A stretch of DNA of 64,000 nt from Rhinopomastus cyanomelas. Its lineage: Eukaryota; Chordata; Aves; Bucerotiformes; Rhinopomastidae. Location of the stretch: the NCBI GenBank assembly GCA_013400115.1, contig VXBP01009438.1, forward strand, positions 62,001 through 126,000, given 5' to 3'. The position numbers were made by a program, and so were the translations under genes. A model generated the notes under the pieces. It was not told the origin of the DNA and searched no databases. It saw nothing but the letters and a program-made list of their open reading frames with translations. Shown piece by piece: positions 1 to 11,601 of this stretch; within the stretch, counting starts at the first letter, position 1; each line of letters begins with the position of its first letter.

Positions 1-2944
1 AACAGTAGTTGCAGGGCCTGATGATTGTCATCAACAGTCATTTAGTGCTTTGCTTTCACAGAGCACAAACTCCTTTTGATCCACATTAAAAGGATAGGGC
101 TGGATTTTCATCTGGTGTAAATCAGAGGAAAATACTGCCTGTTGTAAATGTGTGTCTTTTGTATTTAATTAATTGCTTGAAGGTTTTTCTTGTAATACCA
201 TTGTAGGATTTGTACAATCTCATTTAGTCCATCCTTGCTTCTCAAATTCTTCTATTATGCCTTGATGGACACTTTCTGTTTCTCATATATCTTTGTGATG
301 GGAGCCTTGCTACTGAACACTTCTTGCAAGGTGAGACTATATTGATTGAAACCGTGGTTTAATGCTTTCAGGACTTCTCTCAGTTCAGTGCTTCCTCATA
401 GTCTGTCAATTTTCCAGAGTGATGCTGAACATTGTGCAATAGCATTTGTTAGGCCTGTATGTTGTTTTTCACAACCTTATCTCAGTTTTCTGTTTTGACT
501 GTCAAAAAACATTGTCACTTGTAAACTTGCCTTGCTCACTCTCTTTGAGATCATTAGTCAAGACTTTGAGGTATAGCCTGTGCAGTTAGTATTTGGCTGG
601 AGTAAAAAGTAAAACTTGTATTCTCACTTATTTTGCCTACATCAGTGGTAATGGCAGCACCTGATGCAACTGAGAGAGTGGCTAAAAAAAATCTTGTCCC
701 TGTAGATTTTAGTATTGTTTGAAGTTTGAGATACTTTGGATAAAAATTATTTTGTGAGCATCTCTGCTGGCTTCAGAGTCTCAAGGTGATTCTGAGAAAT
801 CTGTGGTCATTGCAGGAGTGGAGCCCATGGATGACGGTTTCCTATGGTCTGTGGAGCCATGCACTTGTTTTCTGGTGTATAACCACTGCAGAGTGTCACT
901 GGTTGTCAGCTGACCACTTGGATGACTGGTGAAATGTGGTCTAAGCCAACAGGTGTGTGTTCTGCTATCAACAAATGCCTAAGCCTAGCTAGTGCACTGG
1001 TGACTGTGCACAGCAGACCTGACTGCCTGATTGCCTAGCTCCTGCTCAGCTATATACCCTCCACTCTTCTCATGCTGCTGAAATACTAATGCTGCTTCAC
1101 GGCAAAAGAGCTGCTTAATGTCCATGTTTAAGTGCAAGAGCCTGATGTGAGACATTCCTTTCTGTAGTTGAACTCATCCCTCACATGCACATCAGCAACT
1201 TGTGGAGGCAATCAGTTAGGGTGTGGGGGGGATGTAAGCAGATGGAGAAAAATAAGATCAGATATCAAGACACCAGGATAAGACTCCCAGCCGAGAAATC
1301 TTAACAAAAGGAAATGTTTCATTAGCTGGAAGGAGATGGTTATATCAAGTAAAATTTGGCAAGGAAGATCCACTTACTTTTCAAAATTTTGGTAAGGCAG
1401 CTTCTGACGGAGTCATTCCAGCAGACCTCTCTTCCCTCTCAGGTTTATCTTTGAATACAAACAGTAGAAATATGCTGAGAGTACCTTTGGGAAGGCAATA
1501 TGCGGGATGCTGGAAGGCTCTATGCTTGTTTACTGAAGCACGAGGGCATATTCTGTGTGTGTTTCAAAGCAGGAGCATGCGTGGCTGGCTGTGTTTGCCT
1601 CAAAGGCTGCAATCCTACCTTACAATTCGTTCACACTACCTACACAAGCAAAGACCAAGCCTGCTATATTCTCGTCCCTATGCATCTCTCTCCTTCCCCC
1701 CCAAAACAGTCTCAGCCCCCTTTGAACCTGAATTTGCCTTTGGTCAGCACAAAAAACACATTGTCATAGAGTTATGTCAGCAAGATCCCTGTAGGGTTTT
1801 TGGTGCTAGCATATTCACTTTATTACTGGTGAAAATGACTCTTCTTATATCTCTTGGCATCACACTTTGTTTTCTCAGCACTGCATTGCATTACCAAGAG
1901 GTTGTCAAATTATGCTTAGCTAGAAATATCAGGTGTTCCTATTTTACTGCTAAATTATGGACTTCTAAGTCTGTAGCAGAAATTCTGTTGTTAATCTCTA
2001 AAAGCATGACTTCGTACTCCATGATCTTCAGTTTTGCTCTCTGCCTACCTGTATGATACTCGGATCTTCCCCTGCACTGACACAGGCTTTAATTCTTGTG
2101 ATATGCTCTAGTTTCATTAGCATGTTTTCATTTTCTTGTGCCAAGGTTGTTAAGGAATATATTAAATAAGATAATTTCTGAGGATCCAAGCTTGAAGAAG
2201 ACTTAATTAGTTGTGTAGGGTTCAGTCTGTGGATAAACAAAGCACAGATCCTCATGGGAGCAAATCAGCCTAATCCTGGGGATTTCTACAGATCAGTCTT
2301 TTGTTCCGCATACCAGTAGCAAAACAGTCACTTGTCCTATGGACTAAGCATTATAAGGACAGTGAAATATGACTTGGAAGAAGCGTGGTTTTGAATGGAT
2401 AACACTTGTGTGTAGGTGGAGGCAGGAGAGAAAGGAGAGAAATATTAGTGTCTTACAGCTGTGTGCATTTTGCAGCAACTTTGCGAGGGAAAAAAAGTGA
2501 GAGCGTCTTCTGCAGATGAAGGAAGAGGTGGTAGGTTCATGAACTGAATGTACTGCTTGGCCAGATAAGCCTCATAGAAATGCTGTATGTTAGAGTCAGA
2601 AATGCATTATGTTTCAGGTGTGACTGAAACAACTGCTTGTGAAACAGATACGTCTTTGTATAAAGAATTAGTCAAGCTTATTACATGTCTTCTGTGTGTA
2701 ATACTATTACAGTGATTCATGTGTAAATTTAACTTAATTTCACGTGCAGAATTAATTGCACTTTCTGTGGAATAAAAAGGTATGTTCAGTGATTTTTTTC
2801 AATAAATAGCAGGGCATACATAGAACTAAGCAATGAGAAAAAGAAATTAACTGTCTGAAATCAGGAGTATCAAAGCCTCCATTAGAGTTATTTGCACCTT
2901 CATGATCCCTAAGAGCTATTATGCTGTACCATACCAGTCCTTTT
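1..2944. other. Unique sequence, no gene recognised
   Basis: No repeat family, RNA gene or protein domain was recognised here. The longest open frame is 1451-2056 on the plus strand (201 codons). Its translation has no motif, no low-divergence family resemblance and no evident splice structure, so it is treated as chance. Confidence 0.6.
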
Positions 2945-3351
2945 CCACCTCCCTCATGAGGAGAGGCTGAGGGAGTTGGGTCTCTTTAGCTTGGAGGAGA
3001 CTGAGGGGTAACCACATTAATGTCTATAAATATTTGAAATGTGGGTGTCAGGAGGATGGAGCCGGGCTCTTTGCAGTGTCATCTAGTGATAGGACAAGGG
3101 GCAATGGTTTTAAGCTGGAACATAGGAGGTTCCACATAAATATGTGGAACCTTAATGGTGAGGGTCATGGAGCACTGGAACAGGCTGCCCAGGGAGGTTG
3201 TGGAGTCTTCTTCACAGGAGACATGTAAGACCCGCCTGGATGTGTTCCTGTGTGACTTGGTCTAGGTGATCCTGCTGTGGCAGGGGTATTGAACTAGATG
3301 ATCTTTCGAGGTCCCTTCCAATCCCTAATGATTCTATGATTCTATGATTCT
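2945..3351 (+). mobile_element. CR1 LINE, 5'-truncated, 3' end intact
   Basis: This is the last ~400 bp of a CR1 retrotransposon in sense orientation. It opens in the end of ORF2 (the stretch reading GAGGAGAGGCTGAGGGAG), passes through the segment GAGCACTGGAACAGGCTGCC, and finishes with TCTAGGTGATCCTGCTGTGG, GAGGTCCCTTCCAATCCC and tandem ATTCTATG octamers. The octamer tail marks a true 3' end, so truncation is only at the 5' side, as usual for target-primed reverse transcription. The copy closely resembles those at 5259, 36591, 43888, 46149, 55865 and 56902, which suggests one recently active subfamily. It cannot encode a working protein. Confidence 0.93.
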
Positions 3352-4800
3352 CTTCTGCATCTTGATCTTACCAAAGCTCTGGGGAAACACAAAAATGGGG
3401 AACAAGAAGTTACTTTCTAACATACAGGCTCTAACCTGGTGCAGTTGTCCTTTCACCTTTTCCTCAGGTTTGCGTCTTTATTCTCACAGACTCTTTCCAC
3501 ACCTAAATAAATCTGGTTACAATAATTTCAACTTTCCAAGTTTTTGCTGGTCTCTTAGACCTGTTTTATAAAGAGAGCACTTTTGTGTTAACTCAAGGAT
3601 GAATTTATTAAACATGGCTTAGACCTGTAGATATCCATGGACAAAGCAGGAGGATAGAAGGATATTAAGTAGAGAGAGGCTTCAGGTGTGTGTGTCTCTG
3701 TTAAGAGGGTCAGTGGCTGCTTTTTGGTTAGTAAAGTGCATGAGAGGCAAATTAGTAAGTATTCTGAAAGTGTTAGCCTTGCTGAACCTGCCTCCAAACT
3801 GGGTTGAAATCTTTGTCAATGTGCTCTAAGAAACATTAGTTGTAGGAGCAAGCCTAGTTAGCACTAGTCTGTAAGTTCTCCAAGGATCCTTGGTGAAGAC
3901 AAGGGTGACATTTTGCCTTCAATGACATTGATCTCTCTCTTGGTTCAGAAGGCCAAAAAGAAGGATGTGGAAAAGCTTGTCCCTCCTTGGCTTGAGTCAC
4001 ATCTGAATGAGTCCCTTTTATCTTTCCTGTTTAAGCTGCACTTCCACCAATGTACCAGTCCTCAGGCTTAAGCAGCTGGAGAAGGGATTGTCATTCCTAG
4101 CTGGACATGGTTATTAGCATTTATTGTGTAGGGAGTGTCTTGGTGCCATTTTGTGAAATGCACTATACATAACTTTTATTCCTGATATCTGTCCACTTGG
4201 AGTTAGGCATGAAATGGAAAGACAAAAAAGCCTTTTCTAGGCTCATCCCTTATTGCAGGAGATCAATTTTTTCCATTTTCCTGCATACTTTGCATTCTTT
4301 CAGTCAGCTTGGAGTGCGAACCATCCAGACCATGAGCATCCTGCAAAGGTACTGACCTGAGGCACGGGTGAACCTCAATGAATGTTCTTTATGTAGTATC
4401 TCACTCTACCCACTGAAGAATTAGGGGTCTATGTCTGCAAAGGAGAGAGAGCATTGAAGACAAATATCTTCTGTTCAAATATGTTACTTTTCAATGATGG
4501 GGACAGGAAAAGTACCCTCTCCCAGTGAAAAAAGCAGTATCAGCAGTAGATTTGGTCCCTGTACTCAGGACATCATATGATTTACCTTCCTATGTGAATT
4601 TTACTATTAATGTTCCCCCAAACATGGACAGAGGCTTCCTAGCACACTCCCAGGAGGAATGACACATATTCTAAGGCCCATCACAAGCAGTATGCCTTGT
4701 ATGTATGACGACGGGGTCACTTCTGTTTCAGTTGCAAGCTTTCACTGCCACATACTTGTAAGTAGTTTAGTTCCTCTTGTAATACAGGTATATATCTGCC
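3352..4800. other. Unique sequence, no gene recognised
   Basis: Single-copy-looking DNA between a CR1 and an ERV remnant. Short open frames at 3344-3571 (plus) and 3588-3797 (minus) show no recognisable domain. The right end may include undetected internal ERV sequence on the minus strand. Confidence 0.55.
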
Positions 4801-5010
4801 AGCGTGTGTTTGCTATTGAAGTGGACTAAAACTGAGAAACTGCTTTGTCCTGGGTTTCGGCACCAATGTTGTGGTGCGTTCAAGACCACAGTTAGAAATA
4901 AAGGAAGAGAAAACAAAGCAGTTAGGTCTTGAGATCTCAGATAGAACTTGCCAGCTTAGGGAAAATGGAAAAGGGTTTATTAACTCTGTAACTGTATACA
5001 GAACTGTAAC
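4801..5010 (-). mobile_element. ERV remnant: LTR end plus primer-binding site
   Basis: Read on the minus strand, an LTR 3' end finishing in CA (plus-strand TG at 4867) is followed after one base by an 18-nt primer-binding site at 4848-4865. The site differs by one base from the complement of the tRNA-Phe 3' end. This LTR-PBS order is the 5' LTR/leader junction of a provirus. About 140 bp of the LTR (4870-5010) aligns by eye with the LTR at 48927, including a shared AATAAA signal (minus strand, plus positions 4976-4981). Positions 4801-4847 would then be leader sequence. The upstream part of the LTR beyond ~5010 could not be followed, and no gag, pol or env was recognised, so this is a decayed fragment with no coding capacity. 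Confidence 0.7.
4848..4865 (-). other. Retroviral primer-binding site, tRNA-Phe type
   Basis: The plus strand reads TCCTGGGTTTCGGCACCA, which resembles a tRNA 3' end including CCA. Vertebrate tRNA-Phe ends TCCCGGGTTTCGGCACCA, a one-base difference. tRNA-Phe priming is known from IAP-type class II retroviruses. Its place one base outside an LTR boundary makes chance unlikely. Confidence 0.75.
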
Positions 5011-5258
5011 TGCAACAGGTAGTGATGCCCTACTCCTAGTATCTTTGGGAAGATCCTATCACTTTTTCATGATGTTGTCATGGCTGTACTTGGTGCATTG
5101 GAGAGAATATCTTCACAGGTATGTGTTTACTGCAGCATATGCTTATTTAGTTCCTTCCATGCCTCCATCTTCACCCTTCCGTAACTCTTACAGAAGCTGG
5201 AAAGGACACCAGGATGTTTCTAATGAAGAAGTCTTTGAAGGGTAAAACAGCTCTTTAT

Positions 5259-5464
5259 TTGAACTTCTTCACAGTGAGGGTGACAGAGCACTGGAATGGA
5301 CTGCCCAGGGAGGTTGTGGAATCTCCTTCTCTGGAGACGTTTAAAACCTGCCTGTATATGTTCCTGTGCGACTTGGTCTAGGTGGTCCTGCTCTGGCAGG
5401 GGGATTGAACTAGATGATCTTTTGAGGTCCCTTCCAATCCCTAATGTTGGGTGATTCTGTGATT
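5259..5464 (+). mobile_element. CR1 LINE, 3' terminal ~200 bp
   Basis: Sense-oriented CR1 3' end starting at GAACTTCTTCACAGTGAGGG and running through CCCAGGGAGGTTGTGGAATC, TCTAGGTGGTCCTGCTCTGG and GTCCCTTCCAATCCCTAATG, with a short degraded octamer tail. It is the same subfamily as the 2945 copy, truncated further at the 5' side. Its 5' end lies about 250 bp from the ERV remnant. Confidence 0.92.
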
Positions 5465-5708
5465 TGTGAACACAAGAAGGCTTTGCTGACCATGAGCAGC
5501 TACAAATACATGAAGTTGTTGCTCTCATCATCTTCCACTGCCTAGCTGTCACTTACATGCAGCTATACCTCCAGCCCAGAGAAGTGTCATGCTTCTTTCA
5601 TGGAATTTTTCAAGCTTTGTCCAGTTCATTAATTAGATTTAAACCCTGCTTCAAGCACTGCTTGAGACCTTGTTAAAACTCAGCATTAAACATCTAAGTA
5701 AGTAAACA

Positions 5709-6149
5709 GGGCCACAAAAATTATCAGAGGGCTGGAACACCTCTGTTATGAGAAAAGGCTGGGAGAGATGGCGTTGTTCAGTCTGGAGAAGAGAAGGGTC
5801 TTGTGACCTTATTTCATCTTTCAAATACTTTAAGGGACCCTACAAGAAAGATGGGTACAGTTTTTAGCGAAGAAAATTGGGACAGAACAAGGAAAGGGGT
5901 AACGATTTTAAGCTAATGGAGAGGAGATGTAGGCTGGACGTAAGAAATAAATTTTTTATGATGGGGGTGGTGAAACACTGGCAGATGTTGCCCAGAGAGG
6001 TGGTAGAGGCCCTGTCTGTGGAAACTTTAAAGGTCCAGTTGGACAGGGCTATGAGCAACCTGATCTAGTTGTAGATGTGCAGGCTCACTGCAGTGGATTA
6101 GACTAGATGACCTTTGAAAGTCCCCTCCCAAACCATTCCATGGTTCTAA
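5709..6149 (+). mobile_element. CR1 LINE, older subfamily, 3' end
   Basis: CR1-like 3' segment in sense orientation. The remnant of the ORF2 C-terminus (AGAGGGCTGGAACACCTCTG, then GTCTGGAGAAGAGAAGG) is followed by a 3' UTR ending TAGACTAGATGACCTTTGAA and CATGGTTCTA. It differs clearly from the nearby copies at 2945 and 5259, most of all in its 3' UTR (GGACAGGGCTATGAGCAACC), and so belongs to another, more diverged CR1 lineage. It has the same layout as the copy at 59479. Confidence 0.88.
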
Positions 6150-9100
6150 GTTATATTCAAGCATTTCATACAATTTCTTTCCTTTTGCACTTGATTTAAT
6201 TTTGCACTTAATTAATTGCAGCACCTTACCTTTGTTTAAGTCTGCTTCCTTGTCTGTTTGTTGCTGTGTGCCCACACGAAAGTCAAAATGAGATTGCTCT
6301 GTGACAGATATTTATAATATTTAAATGACAGGTCAAGGACTGTCTTATAACTCAACATTTTAGCTGAAACAATTAGGAAACATGAAGCACTGATTGAACC
6401 TTAGGCCTGAAACTCTGCTATGCCCCTATTCAAGTTTAGAAATTCAGCTTTCACCAACAGATCTGAAGTTCCTCAATATTACAACAGCTGAGGTTTATGA
6501 AAACATATAGATATTGTGTTAACAGATGTCACACAGATTAGACTCTGAATTCCTTGTCAAATATCTCAAAAGCATCATTAAATGCTGTGAGAGTTTTGCA
6601 CTTATTCAAGTAATGGCTGATGGACTCTGATGCCAGAAGGGAAGCCAAGCTAAGCCAAGCTGCACGCAAAGCACATTTCACCCTTTAGCAGGTCCTTTCC
6701 CAGGGCACAACTTCTTGTTTACAACAGAGGAAATAATACAACTAAAACAGTCCCCAGGGGGCACTTCCCTGTCTCTGTTAACTGGAGGAAATAAGGCACA
6801 CCTTCCATGTGACCTGAGAAAGTGCCTTCTAACATGGCATATGGGCCTGACGTAAGCTGAGATGACAGAATCATCCCTAGACTATCTTGTACAAAGCTGC
6901 AGCGTTTGTTACTGCATGTGAGCTCCTGGACACTTAGAGGTACAATAGCAGTGCAGTGCTTCTGAAGACCCCACTAGCCATCTTGTCTGATCCAAAGGTC
7001 ATATATTGCTATGACGTGTCTTGAAATAAGGAAAACAATCCTTCTTCTTGACAAGGTGAAAGCAGTGCTGTATGTTGGTACGGATATACTTCCCTATTTA
7101 TAATGTGGATTATTTCCCAGTAGTCACAAACTAGAGCTCTGCTTTGTAGAGATGCTGCCTGAGCCCTTAAAGCACTTTGGCTTTGAAGACAGCTGAGGCT
7201 GGTATCATCTTGTGAGTGGTTCTCAGAAGTTTGCAGAAGCAGTTTTCAGTGGAACAGCAGGTCTCTGTTGCTCTGCATCATAAATTGTATTCTTAGGTTG
7301 GTCTCCATACTGAGAGTTGTGATACTGATATGGTCAGTATTTTATCAACATAGTTGTCTATCTCAGTTTTGAGAAATAGTATTTCAAAAGTGCTGAACTC
7401 CTGGGTTTCTAGTAGCTGAGTTCAGACTTTCAGTCTATGTAGTTAACAAATTCATCCTACATTTGATATGCAAACCATGAAATATTTTTTAAACAAAGCT
7501 CTGTTGTTAGCAATAGGTCAAGTGAAGTTGTGCTACTTTTTGCACCAAGTATTGTATTCAGAACTTGCTTTTGATAAATGCTAAACAGCTTGAAGGAAGA
7601 AAATGTCTCCCATCCCTTCTAAGTTCATTGCCACACTGTGAGGCTTAGGGGTGGACTACAGGGGAATCCTACACCTTCACTTTTGAAGGCGCCTGATCCT
7701 ACCATGCAAAATGCTCAGGCTAGGCTAGGTCAGGCCACAGCAACAGAACCCTCACCCAGAGCAAACATCCTAAATATAACAGTTAAAATACTCTTGTAGA
7801 ATGGTGCCTAGCTGCAATGAACTGAGGCGAACAAAGCAATGGGAAAAACTAGGAAAAGCCTGAGAAGGATTCTCCAAAGTGGTTGTCTGAAATCTGCCCT
7901 TACGTAACTTGTTGAAGTCACCAAGTATGAACTAGGTCCAGTAACCTAATTCAATTTTTTATTCTATAAATAGTTTTTTCTCTCCAGCGGCACAAATTTA
8001 AGGCTTAATAGTGGTTTGGCAGTTTGCAGGGAAAAACCTGAAGAGTCTGCCAGTTTGCTGAGAGGGAAGAGCAGAGAAATGGTGAAACAGCCTTCAACTC
8101 ATTCTCACTGGAGCCTACTCACTTAAGATTTAAACTCAACCCCTTTGAGGGATTTGAGGCAATTGTTTGGACAACACACAAAAGGCCAAACCACAGGGGA
8201 TGCTGCCTTCTCCAGCATCTGACTCAGCTCTGGAGCCTCCACTGCTCACATCATCCAGTTTCAGCACCTCAGCAGGAGATCCTTTTGGTGTTACAAACAC
8301 CAATTTCTGCACGGTTTTTCAAAATGGGGAAAAGCATCCAAAATGTTTGGATGTTCTTTTACTGACTATTCCTTACCTCTTGCTTTCCCAGCTCAGTTCT
8401 GTCTTGCTAACTGAAAATGCAGAGTTAAAGAGAGCAGTGCTGTAGTTACTAAAGAAACCAGGCAGGAAAGAGAAAACAATGGCTTGGATAAAAAACGTTC
8501 CACTGGACAGAAATGGATAACCAGGCTGAGAGAGATCCCCGAGCTCCAGCTCCTGTCTGGGAGTCTCCCTTGGGAAGAGTGAGTACAAGGATACAAGCTG
8601 AAATGTGAGTGTAGGAGCCCTGCAGGGAGGGACGGAGCTGGGGGCTGCTGGGATGTAACAGCAGGAAGCTGGAGATGAGATAGAGGTAGCTGGCTGTGAG
8701 TAATGTCGGCTGCTCCTACAACCCCCAAGGATGAGCAAATGGGACTTGTCTGGGAACAGAAAGAATACGTGTAGGTAAAGGACAGCGCTGGGAGAAGTAA
8801 GTGTCTGCCTTGGGGGTTATACCTTGGCTGTGTGTCATTTTGAATATTGGTGGGAGTGAATTAAAAATATTTCTTGGGAGGAAGTTGCATACTCATAGCA
8901 ATTGACTGATGGAAAGCAAACGTTTTTCTGGGAGAGCTGAAGTGGCTGTGGTTGGTCACAGCTTAGTGCAAAACCTTGGCAAAACCCCCAAGAGAAGAGG
9001 GACATGAGCCCCTCTGATCACTGAAAACCCCTACTGATCCTCCAGATGGGAGGACAATGTCTGTGGCCCAGCAGGACCAAGGATGACAGGACCAAGTTCT

Positions 9101-11138
9101 CTTTAATTGCTTACTGTCACTAATCTTCTGTTCAAAATGTTACACAAACACATCAGAGTCATCCCTGCCTCTACTGTGGATCCTCCACCCAGAGGAAGAC
9201 CCTGAGGGAGATCATTGGAGGTCAGTGGACCAGCTCAAATTGCAGTTCTGCTTTGTTTCACTGACAAAACTGTGCGTGCAAAGCAAGTACACTGAGGGAA
9301 CTGAGCCCTGGCCTGACCCCAAAGCACCTGTGTGCATACCTTTTGCTCTCATACACAATAGGGAAAGCCTGCAGGGCTAGTACTCCTTCCCACCACCACC
9401 ACAAGTGCAACTAGCTTTTTTTCTTCTCAGCAATGTACTCCCATCTAGCAAGGAAGAGAGGTATATCCTCTCCAGGAGACACCTGAGAGGATTGAGCAAG
9501 AAGAAAGAAACATCTCAAGATTTCCCTTATGGGAGTTTTTCATGGATGCCCCCTGCCATGACAGAAATGGGATTCACCATTCAGTAATTCACAATGCCAG
9601 TGCTCACCTACTGTAGTTCTGCCCGTGTTTGCCTATGTTCTCACACAAACATGGCCAAGGTGAACCACACAACATGCTGACTGTCCCGGCTCTTCTTCTT
9701 CTTCCAGAGTTTGTTGCCCTTGAGTTTCAGTCCTCCTGTGCTTTTAGCCTAGTATCTTGCCTCCTATTAATAGTGTTTTCTAATCCAGCGCAGGCCATTG
9801 TCATGGTCCTCTAGTGTTCAGATCTCCACCTGCACAATGCCTGTGAAAATAAGATTCACTGTCATCGCAGCTGGTGACCCATGTGCTGTGTGAGTCTGTC
9901 CAGGGAGGAAAGGTCTTTTCCAAGTACAGAGTCCTGTATTGTCAAGCATTTCACCTCACACAGAAAGTGGAATTCCTTTTCTCCACTCACTCCACTCTTT
10001 TTTTCTGAGACCCTTCACATTTGCTTTTTCTCACTTTCATTCATTGAGCAGAGAACATCTTTTTCTTCTAAGATCAGGAGTATGCATGCTGATAATTAAC
10101 GATTTCCTTAAATATTTCATCAAGGAAAGTGTTTTAATGGGCACTCTTAATGTCATGTGCTATTTACTTAAGGTAGCTTAGTTGAAAAGTGTTGCTTGTG
10201 GGAAAACATTATGTTCTTCTGCCAAGAAAAATTGTCTCTCAGTCCAAGTCATTACATTTGCTTGGCCATGACCCTGCTCAGAAGAAGAGGGAAACTAGTT
10301 CATAAATTGACTTTTATAATAGTAGCCTGATGAAAGATCAGAATCTGCAGACTTTAATGGCATTACTTCGCAGAAGTTGTGATCTTAATATTCTGGCCAA
10401 ATTTTTACACAAATAATTAAAGATTGCCACATGAATGCACTCCTGCAAATGGCAGGCATCCTGGTCCTAATAGAGGCAGTGCTGAACATCACAAGCATTT
10501 GTGGTTAGGTCCTCATTTGGGGTAAACTGCATCTGACTTCATCATGCCTGCATTTGATACATCTCTCTGGAAGTTAATGGTAGTTTGTGCTGTGCTTAGA
10601 CATGTAATATGACATACAGAGCACAATGTGTAGGAATATAGCATGCTCTTTGAGAAGTTGCCAGTGAGTTTATAGGTGTGATGGAACATATCTGTGATCA
10701 GGGACAGCTCAATCAGGGCTAGAAAGTGAGTTGTTGGATAAGATATCATGAAATTAGACTCAGCTTACAGTGCCAGCTTTTCTAACTTTTGCCTGGGGGG
10801 CAAGAGATAGGGACATGTCCTCTGTACTCCCATGATTTAGTACCTACGATAACTGCATTAGTGCTTGAAAAACGAGAAACAGAACCCAATGCATTTCTGT
10901 ATGTCTTTTCCTCCACACATTAAGTGATATTTTGGGAGGATTTCCAACATCCAATAACTTTTTTTGAAATGTCTGAATAGAAGAGGTGAGAAAGGACGTT
11001 TATGTTCTTACTTCTTTACCAAAATTGTGATCCTCCTTCTTGGCCATACAGAGAGGGTGATTCAGACATGATGGCCTTATTTCTCTCTCACATGCAGCAG
11101 CACAAATCAATAACTACTGGTGTCAGGATTCATATGCA
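6150..11138. other. Unique sequence, no gene recognised
   Basis: Five kilobases without a recognisable repeat, RNA gene or protein domain. Overlapping open frames around 8373-8738 on the minus strand (up to 121 codons) have no family resemblance. Small imperfect repeats occur near 6645-6662 (AAGC-rich) and 7714-7733. Confidence 0.6.
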
Positions 11139-11318
11139 GAATCACAGAACATTAGGGATTGGAAGTGACCTCGAAAGATAGTCTAGTCCAATCCCCCTGC
11201 CAGAGCAGGATCACATCAATGTGAAAAGGAACTTCTTCACAGTGAGGGTGGCAGAGCACTGGAAGGGGTGCCCAGCGTGGTTGTGGAGTCTCCCTCTCTG
11301 GAGACGTTTAAAACCCGC
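11139..11318 (-). mobile_element. CR1 LINE with inverted 5' segment
   Basis: Two pieces of one CR1 3' end lie in opposite orientation. 11139-11214 is minus-strand and covers the extreme 3' end (CAGAACATTAGGGATTGGAA up to CAGAGCAGGATCAC). 11221-11318 is plus-strand and covers the part just upstream in the element (GAACTTCTTCACAGTGAGGG to GACGTTTAAAACCCGC). The pieces are almost complementary in coverage: only about 30 bp between TTAAAACCCGC and GGTGATCCTGCTC are missing. The junction joins the inner limit of the 3' piece to the 5'-most base of the inverted piece. That order is the one twin priming produces in LINE insertions. Two independent insertions are the alternative. Confidence 0.8.
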
Positions 11319-11342
11319 ATAGGAAGTCAGATCATTGTAATT

Positions 11343-11601
11343 ATAGAATCACAGAATCATAGAATGTTCCAGACTGCAAGGGACCTCTAGAGGTCAGCTA
11401 ATTGAGCCTCCCTACACCAGGAGAACTCTACCAACGTCAGGCCACTCAGAGCCTCATCAAGCCTGACTTTAAATGACTCCAGGGATGGTACCCCCACCAC
11501 CTTCCTGGGCAGCCCATTCCAGTGATCAACCACCCTCACACTGAAGAACTTCTTTCTAATATCCAGCCTGAATCTATCCTTTCCCAGCTTGAACCTATTA
11601 C
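11343..11601 (-). mobile_element. CR1 LINE, 3' terminal ~260 bp
   Basis: Antisense CR1 3' end. It begins with the reversed octamer tail (ATAGAATCACAGAATCATAG), then AAGGGACCTCTAGAGGTCAG, CACCACCTTCCTGGGCAGCC and CTGAAGAACTTCTTTCTAAT. It is a different subfamily from the piece at 11139, which sits 24 bp from its tail. The element is truncated at its 5' side near 11601. Confidence 0.92.

Noticed and set aside
1451..2056. 201-codon plus-strand open frame, the longest in the window
   Set aside because: No recognisable domain or homology. The composition is like translated non-coding DNA, and one frame of this length in 64 kb read six ways can arise by chance.
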